Part shown: in pieces, positions 43,132 through 52,178 of the stretch
How the letters are laid out: each line of letters begins with the position of its first letter
Numbering within the stretch: the stretch's first letter is position 1
Source of the DNA: Anadara kagoshimensis
Lineage: Eukaryota; Mollusca; Bivalvia; Arcoida; Arcidae
Length of the DNA stretch: 64,000 nucleotides
Reading direction: 5' to 3'
Assembly (NCBI GenBank): GCA_021292105.1
Contig: CM037867.1
Span: 39,487,343 to 39,551,342, forward strand
Made by a program: the position numbers and the translations under genes
Notes under the pieces: generated by a model
Database searches by the model: none
Seen by the model: only the letters and a program-made list of their open reading frames with translations
Told to the model about the DNA's origin: nothing

Positions 43132-43510
43132 TATCTTTCGTATACATGTAAATTCAATATTTGTTTCTTATTCAATTCTGTTCAACTAATCCTCAATTTA
43201 AACCACTGAACAAAACTGGTTTCGGTGATTACATTGTGTTTATAACAGTCTCTGTGCTTAATCAAACACTTAATAATCCGGTACAACTTTTGACATACAT
43301 TATGTTTCTTTTATTTATTTCAAGTCTTTTCTATTTATGTATTATTGTATAATATAATTAATATCTAAGAATGAACATGTACTTAATCGACCCAGAAAAG
43401 CAAATAAAAAACATATACAATATAAGTTTAAATAAACAAATTCAAGGTTCAACAATATATGTTGTGGTTTATTTGTAAAACTACTGTTGCATTAGCTTCC
43501 TTATTAAACA
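43132..43510. other. No recognised feature
   Basis: AT-rich; short open frames only. Confidence 0.4.
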
Positions 43511-43553
43511 GTACAGTCAAACCTGTTACAAAGGTGGCCACTTTGATATAAAG

Positions 43554-43899
43554 ATTATAGTTGAGTAATGATGTTTAATGTTCCAGTTTAAGAATGTTTC
43601 ACTTAAATCCAAATGTCACCAGCTATAAGCAAAGATAACTGGAATTTTGCCTGTGTGTTGCGCTGATTGCATTATATAGCAGGGTTCTTTATCGTGCCAA
43701 GCCCACCTTACACGGGACCTTGTTATTTTTAAGTTCCCATCCGAAAGAACTAACTTTCATTTAGTAATGCTAAGTGCTTGGTGAAAGAACATTCACTACC
43801 CACTTTCAAGTCTTGCGTCAGACCCTGTTGGGGCTCGAACCCACGACCTCCCATTTACAGAGCGACCACTCTACCAACTGAGCTACTGCAGTGTTTTCA
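43554..43899 (-). mobile_element. SINE-1, reverse, with 8-bp target duplication
   Basis: Flanked by ATATAAAG at 43546-43553 and 43900-43907. Tail TTGAGTAATGATGTTTAATG, body TTGCGCTGATTGCATTATAT and AAGTTCCCATCCGAAAGAAC, head GGGCTCGAACCCACGACCTC and CTACCAACTGAGCTAC. Well preserved boxes and flanks point to a relatively young insertion into MITE-P1. Confidence 0.9.
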
Positions 43900-43927
43900 A
43901 TATAAAGGCAACCTTTTCTATACAGCA

Positions 43928-44130
43928 GTGATTTTCCCTAACAACCTTCTACCTTTTGGTTTTGGGAAAATTTGCAATTTTTTATGACCTAGGAAAATCG
44001 GAAATTTTTTAATACATTATATAGCAAACTACATTGTGATATGCTTTAAATAAGATACTGTTGTGTTGGAATTTTCAGGGGTCATATTGGAAAGTTTTAG
44101 AAAATTCTCTTTTGGGGAAAATAGCTTTGT
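43928..44130. repeat. Dispersed repeat, second copy of 23455-23725
   Basis: GATTTTCCCTAACAACCTTC, TTTTGGGAAAATTTGCAATT, GGTCATATTGGAAAGTTTTA and TTTTGGGGAAAATAGC correspond in order to 23455-23725. Confidence 0.5.
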
Positions 44131-44211
44131 TTACCGTAGTTGTAATCTGAAGAATGCAAAATCACTGCATAGAAACAACCTCTATGTAAAGATCACTTGT
44201 ACAGGGTTCAT

Positions 44212-44543
44212 ACAAACATTTGTACTCCAAATTTAAGGACTTTTTAGGGTCTTTTCAGGGTCTTATTTGCAAATTTAAGGCCTAATCAGAGGGACAATTT
44301 TAGCAAAAAAAAAATATAAAAAAAAATGTGCAAAGGCAATTAAATCAATAAAAAAATATATGATTCATTGAGTGTATTCGCACCCACTTCATATCAAAAT
44401 ACAGACACCCGACTGGCAAAATTTAAGGGCTTTTAGGGCCTTCAGGATAAATTCATGGGCTTTTTAGGGCCAGACTTGTTTTTAGGGTCTTTTTAGGGCA
44501 AACCTCAAAATTTAAGGACTTTTCCAGGCCTGTACAAACCCTG
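44212..44543. mobile_element. hAT-N4 copy 2, 332 bp
   Basis: Ends CAGGGTTCATACAAACA and CCTGTACAAACCCTG. Shares ATTTAAGGACTTTTTAGGGT and CCAGACTTGTTTTTAGGGTC with the other copies. Internally shorter than 32275-32669. No flanking duplication recognised. Confidence 0.85.
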
Positions 44544-44544
44544 A

Positions 44545-44985
44545 TATAATAATTTTTATCATCAATTATTTTTAATTTTAATTAATTAAAAAACTCAACA
44601 ATTTCAGATTTGACAGTTTTTCTTAAATCTGTCAAAAACAGACAAAAAATGTCATTAAAATTCCTAACTCCAACAGCTTTGTTTCAAAGTTCAGAACATG
44701 GTTTCCATCCAATGAATATTAAACGTAGCAAAATTTTTGACTTATTATTCATTTCATGGGTTAATGTCGCAAAAGTTCTAGGCGTGAAAGGAGTGGCTTC
44801 GTTAGCGATATCCTTAAAGTGTCATAATTATGAAAGGTAAACCACCTTATGATTAAATGCATCGTGATGATCACTGATTATTGATATAAAAATTATCACT
44901 TTTACTACATAAAATTTTTTTATTCAAGAAATTATATGCTTTGATTTTAATTAATTCAAGCATGAAGGAATTCATGAATGAAGAT
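44545..44985. other. No recognised feature
   Basis: AT-rich DNA with an unsupported 76-codon frame at 44610-44840. Confidence 0.4.
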
Positions 44986-44989
44986 CCTG

Positions 44990-45480
44990 GGAGAAAATAC
45001 ATCAACCAAACACATGGTCTCATACATGTAGCAAGATCACGAATGAAGTTGAGTTGAGTAATGGTGTATAATGTCCTAGTCAAGAATATTTTACTTATAT
45101 CCAGACGTCCCCAGCAATAGGTGAAGGTACAGAAACTTTACCTGTGTGTTGCGCTGATGGCATTATACAGGAGGGTTCTTTAGCGTGCCAAGCCCACCGT
45201 GACACAGGACCTCATTTATTGTAAGTTCCCATCCAAAAGAACCGTCACTTTCATTTTATGATGCCGAGTGCCTGGCAAAAGATCAGTCACTATCCACTTT
45301 CAAGTCTTTGTCAGACCTGGTCCGGATTGGAACCCACAACCTCCCACCAACGAAGCGAGCACTCTACCAACTGAGCTACCGCAGTGGTCTTCACGAATGG
45401 CATTCGAACTTAGCCACTTGTGAGAGGTGTTGTGATCCTAATGCTAATACATTATACTTTAGACCACTTCCACCAAGGCC
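44990..45480 (-). mobile_element. SINE-2, reverse, split by SINE-1
   Basis: CTGGGAGAAAATACATCAAC lies on the left. After the insert, CATTCGAACTTAGCCACTTG, GTTGTGATCCTAATGC and the head TTTAGACCACTTCCACC complete the reversed SINE-2. Confidence 0.7.
45046..45390 (-). mobile_element. SINE-1 inserted in SINE-2, 9-bp target duplication
   Basis: Flanked by TCACGAATG at 45037-45045 and 45391-45399. Starts AAGTTGAGTTGAGTAATGG, contains TTGCGCTGATGGCATTATAC, GAACCGTCACTTTCATTTTA and GATTGGAACCCACAACCTCC, and ends CTACCAACTGAGCTACCGCA plus GTGGTCT. This gives exact boundaries for SINE-1: 345 bp. Confidence 0.93.
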
Positions 45481-45506
45481 TTCAAAGAAAGATACACAAA
45501 AATTGA

Positions 45507-45780
45507 TTGACTGAATGGAGTTTTTTTTAAGTCCCAGTCAATATTACTTATATTGAGACATCACCAGCTATAGGTGAAATGGCAGAAATTTTGGCCTTTG
45601 AAGTGTGCTCAGGGCAATGTGCAGGGAGGGTTCTTTAACATTTCTAAATGCTGAGTGCTTGGCGAAAAAACAGTTGACTATCTATATTTTTAAAATTTTG
45701 ACTATATACTTCAGGGGTTTACACCCACAACCTCTCACATATGAAGCGAGCACTAACAACTGAGCTACAGTAGTGATTTA
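45507..45780 (-). mobile_element. SINE-1, reverse, internally deleted
   Basis: TTGACTGAATGGAGTTTTTT, GACATCACCAGCTATAGG, GTGCTCAGGGCAATGTGCAG, then the head TACACCCACAACCTCTCACA and AACTGAGCTAC. Part of the body after TTCTTTAACATTTC is missing. Confidence 0.85.
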
Positions 45781-45954
45781 AGAAACACAAAAAACAAAAG
45801 CAAACAGGAAAACATGATAACATATTGGCATGATTATGGAATAAGACATGTAACAGAGTTTAAACTCTTAACTTTGATTCCATAAAAGCACTTAGACTTA
45901 TATGTTGACCGCTCAACTACTTACGGAGTGAGCACTTTACTTATTGAGATACCG

Positions 45955-46118
45955 CTTCTCACCACCATTTTGAAACCCACTTAGGACTGATCCAAATGAG
46001 AGAAAGTTTGTGATGTTCTCCAGGCACTCTGGTTTCCTCCACCATTCTTGAACTGACCACCTCGATATAAGGGAAAGAAACTTAATTTATGAAAACACCA
46101 TTACTCCATTCTCAAAAG
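45955..46118 (+). mobile_element. SINE-2, 5' degraded
   Basis: TTGAAACCCACTTAGGACTG, TGTTCTCCAGGCACTCTGG, TTGAACTGACCACCTCGATA and CACCATTACTCCATTC follow SINE-2 order. Confidence 0.8.
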
Positions 46119-46162
46119 AACTGCAGATAGACTAAAATCGAAAAATTTCTTTAATACACATG

Positions 46163-46333
46163 CTATGTTTGCATTCCTGGTAGCCAAAATCAACATTGGC
46201 TATTAATTTCTGAGGAATTCTTTAAAAAATAACCTATTTTAGCAAATTTGTGAAAAAATACTTTGAAAGGGAGTATATCTTCACAAATTTTGGAAATTTG
46301 GCTACTAATTATTTTAAATTTATGGAAACCTAG
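46163..46333 (+). mobile_element. MITE-A copy, full length, 171 bp
   Basis: Ends CTATGTTTGCATTCCTGG and TTATGGAAACCTAG. Flanked by CACATG (46157-46162) and CACATA (46334-46339), a 6-bp duplication with one mismatch. Confidence 0.92.
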
Positions 46334-46339
46334 CACATA

Positions 46340-47160
46340 TACCAAATTATGAATTAACCAATCGCTCAAGGCGTAATAATCATTACCCGTAAAACCTGTC
46401 CTTATTAAATGCTTAATGTACGGTAATAATCATAATTTTATCAAAATTACAGAGACGTCTTAACGAACCAAGACTTGTGATTCCTGTCTAAAGAAACCCA
46501 AGTAAATTACAGATTAAGTCTTATGATATTTTTTAAATTTTCTTTTCAATTTCTCTAATCAAATGATATTATCGTATATTTTCATTATTTTTTGCTGATT
46601 TTCATCAATACCACCACACAGGCACAGAAGAGTGTATACGACTGCATAGAAATATCAACTTCTGTAATTAGCCTCATTCAAAATGACTGTCGATGCAAAC
46701 AAAATTTTTAAATGTGCCAAACCCACATCTCAACCAGACTTGACAGAAGAACAACATAACTAATCTATTATCTGTTATCCATCTAAAAACTTTTTTAGTC
46801 CAAAAGTTTTAATATTTAAAATTTTAAAAAGAAAATTTATACTAAGTGTGCCTGGGTTTTTGTCCCGAGTGTGCCTGGCTTAACACAGATTCATGTATGT
46901 TTTAATACAATATAAATCTGAATCCAATTTATAAATATAAAAAGAAAAGGGGGAGGGGAAACGGGAGTTCAGTGGCTGAACCAAGGGAGGGGGGGGGGGG
47001 TTTCTTGAAGTTGGATCCCCTTTATTTATGTCCATGATATTATGTATGTTTATATAACTTGTTCAGATTGCAGGAGAGTGCAGGAATTTTATGCTGCATT
47101 TCAAAAATTTTCAAGAGAGGGTCCTGCCAACAGACGCATACATCAACCAAAACTGAAACA
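46340..47160. other. Mostly unassigned
   Basis: A 26-codon frame at 46683-46763 (MTVDANKIFKCAKPTSQPDL...) follows an acceptor-like TTCTGTAATTAG and ends at TAA; too short to call. GTGTGCCTGG occurs twice at 46847 and 46869. A G run lies at 46987-46999. Confidence 0.3.
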
Positions 47161-47236
47161 CCCTTTCGGCTACCAAGAATGGAAACAGGGTCACTTTACA
47201 GTTTCCATTCCTTGGGACAAAAATTGTCCATGGCTA

Positions 47237-47819
47237 CAGTGCTCCAAGTAGCCTAGTAAATACTCGAAATTTGCGACCAAAAATCGGATTTTGCGACTAC
47301 AAATTGTCAGACGATCGCCATTATGTCAAATAATTTTTTTGAGTTTGGCCACTAAAAATCGGGAAATCCGAAAATTTTGTTCATGACCCGTCACCCAACC
47401 TGACAAATAGTCTCGCCATCAATAATATCTTAAAAGCGCTTGAATCAAAGCAGGTAACTTTATAGTTTAAAGCGCATAACTGACCGTGATCTAATTTTGC
47501 TTAATGACAGTCAAACGGCAAAAATCACTTTTTGATTTGGGTTTTGTTACGACTTTTACTTCATCTAAATGATCAAGTTTGATTGTCTTCTCATCGCTCC
47601 GCCTTGAAAGTTGCCTACCATGGTGGGACCAATCCGAGGATCTCGCTAAACCATTCAATCGGTAGTAGCGACGGGCGGTGTGATAGAAAGAATTTAATAA
47701 TAATATAAGGTTTGGCCACCAAGAATTTTACCTGGCGACAAAAATTTTGAAATGGCTACTGAATTTTTTGAATTATTAGCCATGTGGCTACCAGTTTTCA
47801 AAACCTGCTTGGAGCACTG
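47237..47819. mobile_element. hAT-N3: hAT-like element carrying 18S rDNA, 583 bp
   Basis: Ends CAGTGCTCCAAG / CTTGGAGCACTG, flanked by GGCTA at 47232-47236 and 47820-47824, a 5-bp duplication inside MITE-A. Subterminal text is rich in GCGAC/GGCCACCAA/GGCTAC words facing inward from both ends. The middle holds a 139-bp reverse-strand 18S rRNA fragment at 47544-47682. No transposase is present. The rest of the interior is unassigned. Confidence 0.9.
47544..47682 (-). rRNA. 18S rRNA fragment (helix 44 region), captured
   Basis: Read on the - strand it begins CACACCGCCCGTCGCTAC, continues TACCGATTGAATGGTTTAGC and TCCTCGGATTGG, has a variable middle (CCCACCATGGTAGGCAAC), then GAGAAGACAATCAAACTTGA, TCATTTAGATGAAGTAAAAG and ends TCGTAACAA. 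These are the universally conserved blocks near the 3' end of eukaryotic small-subunit rRNA. Only this segment is present; text beyond it on both sides is not rRNA. A few substitutions (for example GATGAAGTAAAAG for the usual GAGGAAG) show it is not maintained as functional rRNA. Not a working gene. Confidence 0.95.
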
Positions 47820-47874
47820 GGCTACTAATTTCTGAGAAATTCTTCCAAAGAGTAACTTTTTATAGCAAATTTGT

Positions 47875-48024
47875 TAGAGTTCCTTTTGTACCCTTTATAT
47901 TCTATTTAAAAATTGACAAATAATTTTTCACAGAAATGTTAAAAATGGCTTGAATCTGTCATTTTTAAGACATTTTTCAGTCAAAATTAAATTTTTAGGA
48001 GAGGGTACAAATGGAACTCTTTCT
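47875..48024. mobile_element. MITE-G inserted in MITE-A, 150 bp
   Basis: Inverted ends AGAGTTCCTTTTGTACCCT and GAGGGTACAAATGGAACTCT (one mismatch). The 10-bp GCAAATTTGT occurs on both sides (47865-47874, 48025-48034); MITE-A has it only once, so it is a target duplication. Interior blocks AATGTTAAAAATGGC and CAGTCAAAATTAAATTTTTA match 50439-50602. Confidence 0.85.
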
Positions 48025-48043
48025 GCAAATTTGTGCAAAACTA

Positions 48044-48522
48044 CAGAGACGTGCAAAAAGTATTCGGTCACTTTGTAAAATCCTTCTTTATTTCATATAT
48101 GTTTTTAAAAATTTTCAAAAACCTATTTCTTTGTCAATTTTTATAAAATTTTCACCGATAAATCAAAATTATTTGTAGTTTCTTTCACTAATTTTTAAAT
48201 TATTGTCCGTTTTATAACATTCAAAAAAACATAAGGTGAACAGCATGCTAAATATTTAACTGAGATATAAAGCATGATTATATAGTAGATTTCATAATTT
48301 TTTTAAACAAATCTGTTGAATTTAAAATTTTTAACTATTGAAAACAACGAAATTACCTAATTATTTTTAGAACAAACTTCAACTAATTTTACATTTAACA
48401 GTGAAAAAATCATGGAAATTGACAAAGAAGTAAATTTTTGAAAAATTTTTAAAAACACGTGGTCTTATATTAAAATAAAGAAGGATTTTACAAAGTGACC
48501 GAATACTTTTTGCACGTCTCTG
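48044..48522. mobile_element. Tc1-like MITE, 479 bp, near-perfect long inverted ends
   Basis: Left end CAGAGACGTGCAAAAAGTAT and following CGGTCACTTTGTAAAATCC are matched exactly in reverse on the right, about 48 bp per arm. TA lies on both sides (48042-48043, 48523-48524). GTGCAAAAAGTATTCGGTCA is typical of Tc1-type ends. The identical arms suggest recent insertion, the youngest in this stack. No transposase frame. Confidence 0.92.
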
Positions 48523-48716
48523 TATTTTAAAAACTGAAAAGAACTATTATATTTTCACATAATTTCAGATATGTATATTTTTTTTTAATGTTTACGTTTG
48601 CTAGGTACCAGTATAAATATCTAAGCTCTTTACATACCAGTTTTAAGAAAATAAATTCCAATGTCAGCTTCTTACTTCAAAGAAATATTTTTTAACTCTT
48701 GTAATGCCATACACAG

Positions 48717-48826
48717 TAGTGCAGCCCCTCACAGTGGTTATACAAGAATACTTGGTAGAGCTGGCATATGAGGAGGATGTGAACATTGGAGTGGATGCTG
48801 ATGTGCTCATTAATATCCACACCTAA
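48717..48826 (+). CDS. Candidate last coding exon (+ strand)
   Basis: An acceptor-like TAATGCCATACACAG precedes a frame open for 35 codons to TAA (48824-48826). The peptide begins VQPLTVVIQEYLVELAYEED and ends VDADVLINIHT. Codon choice and amino-acid mix look coding (GAG GAG GAT GTG AAC ATT). No poly(A) signal or domain was recognised and no upstream exon is identified, so this may be chance or a gene relic. Confidence 0.33.
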
Positions 48827-48874
48827 ACCAATACTAGTGATTAACACTCACTGTTTCCTTGACCCACTTCTAAA

Positions 48875-49330
48875 CTGTGAGTATATGGGAGCTCCAGGGT
48901 TCAATCCCCGTCCAGGTCTGACCAAGATTTGAAAATAGGTAGTGACTGTTCTTTCATCAAATATTCTGCATTTAGAAATGAAAGTCACAGTTCCTTCAGA
49001 AGAGACCTTAAAAACAGATGCCCTGTGTCACAACAGGTGTGGCACATACAAAAACCTTCCCTGCACATCGCCCGTTGTACACTGCAAAGGTAAAAACCTC
49101 TACCACTTCACCTATAGCTATGTTTCCATTCCTGGTAGCCAAAATTGCCATTGGCTACTAATTTCTGAGGAATTCTTTCAAAAAGTAACCTATTTTAGCA
49201 ACTTTGTGGAAAAATACTTTAAAAAGGACTATATTTTCGCAAATTTTGGAAATTTGGCTATAAATTATTTTAAATTTATGGAAACCTAGGTAAAGGTACA
49301 ATACCCTGCGGGGGTTCAAACACATGACCA
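48875..49330 (+). mobile_element. SINE-1, split by MITE-A
   Basis: Head remnant GGAGCTCCAGGGTTCAATCC, body TAGTGACTGTTCTTTCATCA, CAGTTCCTTCAGAAGAGACC and CACTTCACCTATAG, then MITE-A. After it GTAAAGGTACAATACCCTG and a reversed head-like GGGGTTCAAACACATGACCA suggest a second, inverted fragment. Confidence 0.75.
49128..49289 (+). mobile_element. MITE-A inserted in SINE-1
   Basis: Ends CTATGTTTCCATTCCTGG and TTATGGAAACCTAG. Duplication weak: CTATAG left, GTAAAG right (4 of 6). One forward frame is open across the whole element, as in the 52243-52414 copy. Confidence 0.9.
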
Positions 49331-49707
49331 CCCTCATATAACTTATACTTAGGGATTGTGATTTGGACACGGATTGATATGTTTGTTTTTCATTGTAATA
49401 GCATTTTACTAGTGTAACTATTGCAAACTTCCATTTGGGAAGGTCCATGGTTTGAATCCCTGGTGGACACAAGATTTCCTTCTGTAACTTATCTACCGGT
49501 AATATGGAATTTCACATGAAAATTTCAACAATAATGCAGATGTAATGGCCTTCAAGCGATCTTCAAAAAGGCAAATTAAAATTTCCTGATTTTATAAAAA
49601 TAAAATGATCAGCATTTCATTTGGCAATTTAATTCGTCAGATTTATGTACAGAAAAATCTTTTTTTTTGTAAGTAAAGCCATGTATTATACCTGTAATAA
49701 TTTTATA

Positions 49708-49870
49708 CATCATTCTTGGTAGCCAAAATTACTGCCACAAATGTAAACTATTTTAGCAACTTTGTGAAAAGATACTTTTAAAAGGACAATATTTTCTCAA
49801 ATTTTTGATAATTTTTAATTTGTAGAAGCCTAGGTTAAGGAATGATTGTAAAACTGAGGTCTGGCATGGT
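49708..49870 (+). mobile_element. MITE-A remnant followed by a Fold-E end
   Basis: TCTTGGTAGCCAAAATTAC, TTTTAGCAACTTTGTGAAAA and AAAAGGACAATATTTTCTCA belong to MITE-A; AGGTTAAGGAATGATTGTAA and AACTGAGGTCTGGC at 49832-49865 match the right end of Fold-E. Confidence 0.6.
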
Positions 49871-49900
49871 CTATCTAAGCCAGGTGCTTGCACCACTTAC

Positions 49901-50014
49901 CCTTAGGGGGAGTTGATTGGAGATCATTATTTCACCTGTCCAACAGCTTTGGGTTTGTTGTGATTGCACAGCTTTGATGGTCTCTATCTGACCCTGTGAA
50001 ATCTGGATAAGCCC
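49901..50014 (-). CDS. Candidate internal coding exon (- strand)
   Basis: On the - strand the acceptor CCCTACAGGGGCTAACAG precedes 38 codons without a stop to the donor CTAAGG|GTAAGTGG (49901/49900). Length is 114 nt, phase 0 at both ends. The peptide begins GLIQISQGQIETIKAVQSQQ and ends ISNQLPLR. It lies on the same strand as the candidate terminal exon at 40346-40517 and candidate first exon at 53456-53572, but their joining is unproven. No domain recognised. Confidence 0.33.
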
Positions 50015-50019
50015 CTGTT

Positions 50020-50435
50020 AGCCCCTGTAGGGGACTGGGAGTTAAAAGGTGTGTGGTCTTAATTAATACCTGTTAATTATCTTAATCTACCTGGCTGTAA
50101 ATTACCTTGATCTCTTAAATGGTATGAGTAACGGTTTAATCTTTGATGTCCAAGACTCATGCAAGCAGTGGATTAACAAGTTTAATGGTCTTAGTTCTCA
50201 AAACATTTACATGAACAATTTAAAATGACGTGGTTCTAAGTTGTTACAATACATATAAGCTAAAAATATTTGTTTTACTTTTTATTCTTTCTGAAAATTA
50301 TACCAGGTTTACAAATACTTTCATTGTTATGTTTGTGATTTAAAATAAATTAACATACATTTTAAACAAATTATCGGAAATTCCCCGTTATGATTTCTGA
50401 GAAGAATAACAGTTTAATATAATTTTGTTTTTGGT
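50020..50435. other. No recognised feature
   Basis: AT-rich DNA without supported features. Confidence 0.4.
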
Positions 50436-50438
50436 AAC

Positions 50439-50602
50439 AGTTCCTTTGTACCCCACCCATTACAATATATTTTATGTAAAAATTTTGAAAAACCATTTTT
50501 CACATAAATGTTCAAAATGGCCTGAACCTGTCATTTTTATCTTTTCTTTTTTTCAGTCAAAATTAAAATTTATTGGAGGGTACAAATGGAACTCTTTCCT
50601 TG
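50439..50602. mobile_element. MITE-G copy
   Basis: Ends AGTTCCTTTGTACCCCACCC and GGGTACAAATGGAACTCTTT. Interior AATGTTCAAAATGGCCTGAA and CAGTCAAAATTAAAATTTAT. Better preserved than 4148-4305. Confidence 0.8.
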
Positions 50603-50667
50603 TTTTTCATTTTTGCATATCTATCAAACAGCACAAACGCATTCTATTTTTTTAAAGAAAATAACTA

Positions 50668-51080
50668 CAGGGATCCTCCCAGTTTTGGGGTCCAAAAATA
50701 TAGGAAAAATAGGAATATGGGGTCAAAATTATACAAGTTTTATAGGAAATTATAGGAGTTTTTACTAAAAATTATAGGAACAGTTTACACTTAAAAAATA
50801 TACATCCATGGCCTCCTTTCCTTCCATTAAGCCGTTTCCTATGTTCTACGATGAAACATAAAATATTGGTAACTGCAATGTACACTTACTGATTTAGAAA
50901 TACTTAAATGTTAATCTTGCTTCAGATATGTACTATATGCAGGAAAAATGTTCCCATTCGGAATTCCTGAAGCTACCAGAAACAAAAATGTAGGAAATAC
51001 AGGAGGTTTTTCAAATTATATAGGAAAATATAGGAAAGGGTAAAAATTATTGAAAATATATAGGAATGGTAAGACCCCTG
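50668..51080. mobile_element. hAT-N5 copy 2, 413 bp
   Basis: Ends CAGGGATCCTCCCAG and GGTAAGACCCCTG. Flanked by TAACTA (50662-50667) and AAACTA (51081-51086), a 6-bp duplication with one mismatch. Interior as in 38726-39157. Confidence 0.82.
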
Positions 51081-51263
51081 AAACTATATGAAGTAAAAAC
51101 TACTGGTCAGCAATAGAATGTATTGGCTAGTGTTCAAATTTTACATCAAAACATGTATGATATATCTGCAGAAAACCACCTGACATCCTTTCTCACAACA
51201 GGATCTTCCAGAGAAATTCAAACATAGGCAGAGGGAGTTCCCAATAGAGGCCACAACTAATAT

Positions 51264-51693
51264 CAGGTTTCGTACAGACAGTTGGACTCTAAATTTAAGG
51301 ACTTTTTAGGGTCTTTTCACGTTCTCCTTTGTAAATTTAAGGCCTATGATCAGAGGTACAATTTTAGCTTAAAACATTGGTGCAAAGACAAATCAATAAA
51401 ACAATTACTTACATACTTAAATCCATTGTTACGACACTTAAAGTGGGGGTTGATTTTGGATGTTCGGGAGGGCCAGGTAACTCAAAATAGCTTCTTTCAA
51501 CGTTACTTATTCATTTATTTATTTTGATCAGTCTATTTGCTAACATTTACTATCGACACTAAATTGGCCAAATTCAAGGGCTTTTTAGGGTCTTCAGGAT
51601 AAATTTAAGGGCTTTTTAGGGTCAGACTTGTTTTTAGGGTTTTTAGGACAAACCTCAAAATTTAAGGACTTTTCCAGGCCTGTATGAACCGTG
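51264..51693. mobile_element. hAT-N4 copy 3, 430 bp
   Basis: Ends CAGGTTTCGTACAGACA and CCTGTATGAACCGTG. Flanked by AATAT at 51259-51263 and 51694-51698, a clean 5-bp duplication. The interior matches 32275-32669, including TTTTAGGGTCTTTTCACG and CAGACTTGTTTTTAGGG. Confidence 0.88.
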
Positions 51694-51917
51694 AATATGT
51701 TGTAGCTTGATTTCAGAAAGAGGATCTAGAATTTCAAATTCAAGCCAAATTGTTACGAACTGGAACCGAATGGAAGCAAATCTTTCCCAAGTGGGATTCA
51801 AATCTAGACAGACCATCTCATTGATTTTTTTGTCCCAGATCATAGGCATTAAATAGAAAAAAGTTAAAAGACTTGTCTCTCATATATTTATTTATTTGCT
51901 GAACTTTAATTAAGTGT

Positions 51918-51995
51918 TGCAGTCTGGGTAGCTCAGTGGAAGAGCACTCGCTTAAAGTGTGGAAATTCCTGGGTTCAATCCCCAGTCCGACCCTG
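51918..51995 (+). other. tRNA-like sequence, probably a SINE head or tRNA relic
   Basis: GTCTGGGTAGCTCAGTGGAA has a good D-arm (GCTC/GAGC), and CTGGGTTCAATCCCCAG is a perfect T-arm. The anticodon loop would be TTAAAGT (AAA). The anticodon stem has mismatches and the acceptor ends do not pair well, so a functional tRNA is unlikely. A TTTCTCTTTCTTGTT block follows, as after the related heads at 52082 and 52494. Confidence 0.6.
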
Positions 51996-52081
51996 CATTT
52001 TTTCTCTTTCTTGTTACATAAGCAACAAACAGTTGAATACAAAGTTTATCATCCAAAGGCAAGACATCTGATAAGAGGCTG

Positions 52082-52145
52082 AATCTCATGTTACAAAATT
52101 TCTGTAACGGTCTGGATGTAAAAAGTCCCAAGTCCAACCCCTGGC
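52082..52145 (+). other. Second decayed tRNA-like head
   Basis: GGTCTGGATGTAAAAAGTCC and AAGTCCAACCCCTGGCCTGA parallel the 3' part of 51918-51995; it is followed by a comparable TTCTCCTTTCTGTTG block. Confidence 0.4.
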
Positions 52146-52178
52146 CTGACTTTGTATTAATTCTCCTTTCTGTTGCAG

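Larger units (their letters stand above)
43514..44211. mobile_element. MITE-P1-like fragment, split by SINE-1
   Basis: Left end CAGTCAAACCTGTTACAAAG after TA, with AAGGTGGCCAC. ATATAAAGGCAACCTTTTCT follows the SINE-1 insert, and CCTCTATGTAAAGATCACTT precedes hAT-N4 at 44212. The right end is missing, perhaps lost when hAT-N4 inserted. Confidence 0.55.
47195..48575 (+). mobile_element. MITE-A copy broken by three later insertions
   Basis: Pieces of one MITE-A: TTTCCATTCCTTGGGAC to GGCTA (47202-47236), CTACTAATTTCTGAGAAATT to GCAAATTTGT (47822-47874), GCAAATTTGTGCAAAAC (48025-48041) and AAAAGAACTATTATATTTTC onward (48538-48575). Removing the three inserts restores family order. The 3' end is eroded. 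Confidence 0.8.

Noticed and set aside
47544-47682. Intact rRNA gene or contamination by an rDNA array
   Set aside because: Only ~139 bp of 18S is present, with substitutions, inside a transposon with its own ends and target duplication.
48942-49289. 115-codon + frame as a gene
   Set aside because: Made of SINE-1 body plus MITE-A; noted only for the open MITE frame.
51918-51995. Functional tRNA gene
   Set aside because: D and T arms are good, but the acceptor and anticodon stems mispair and similar decayed heads lie nearby.
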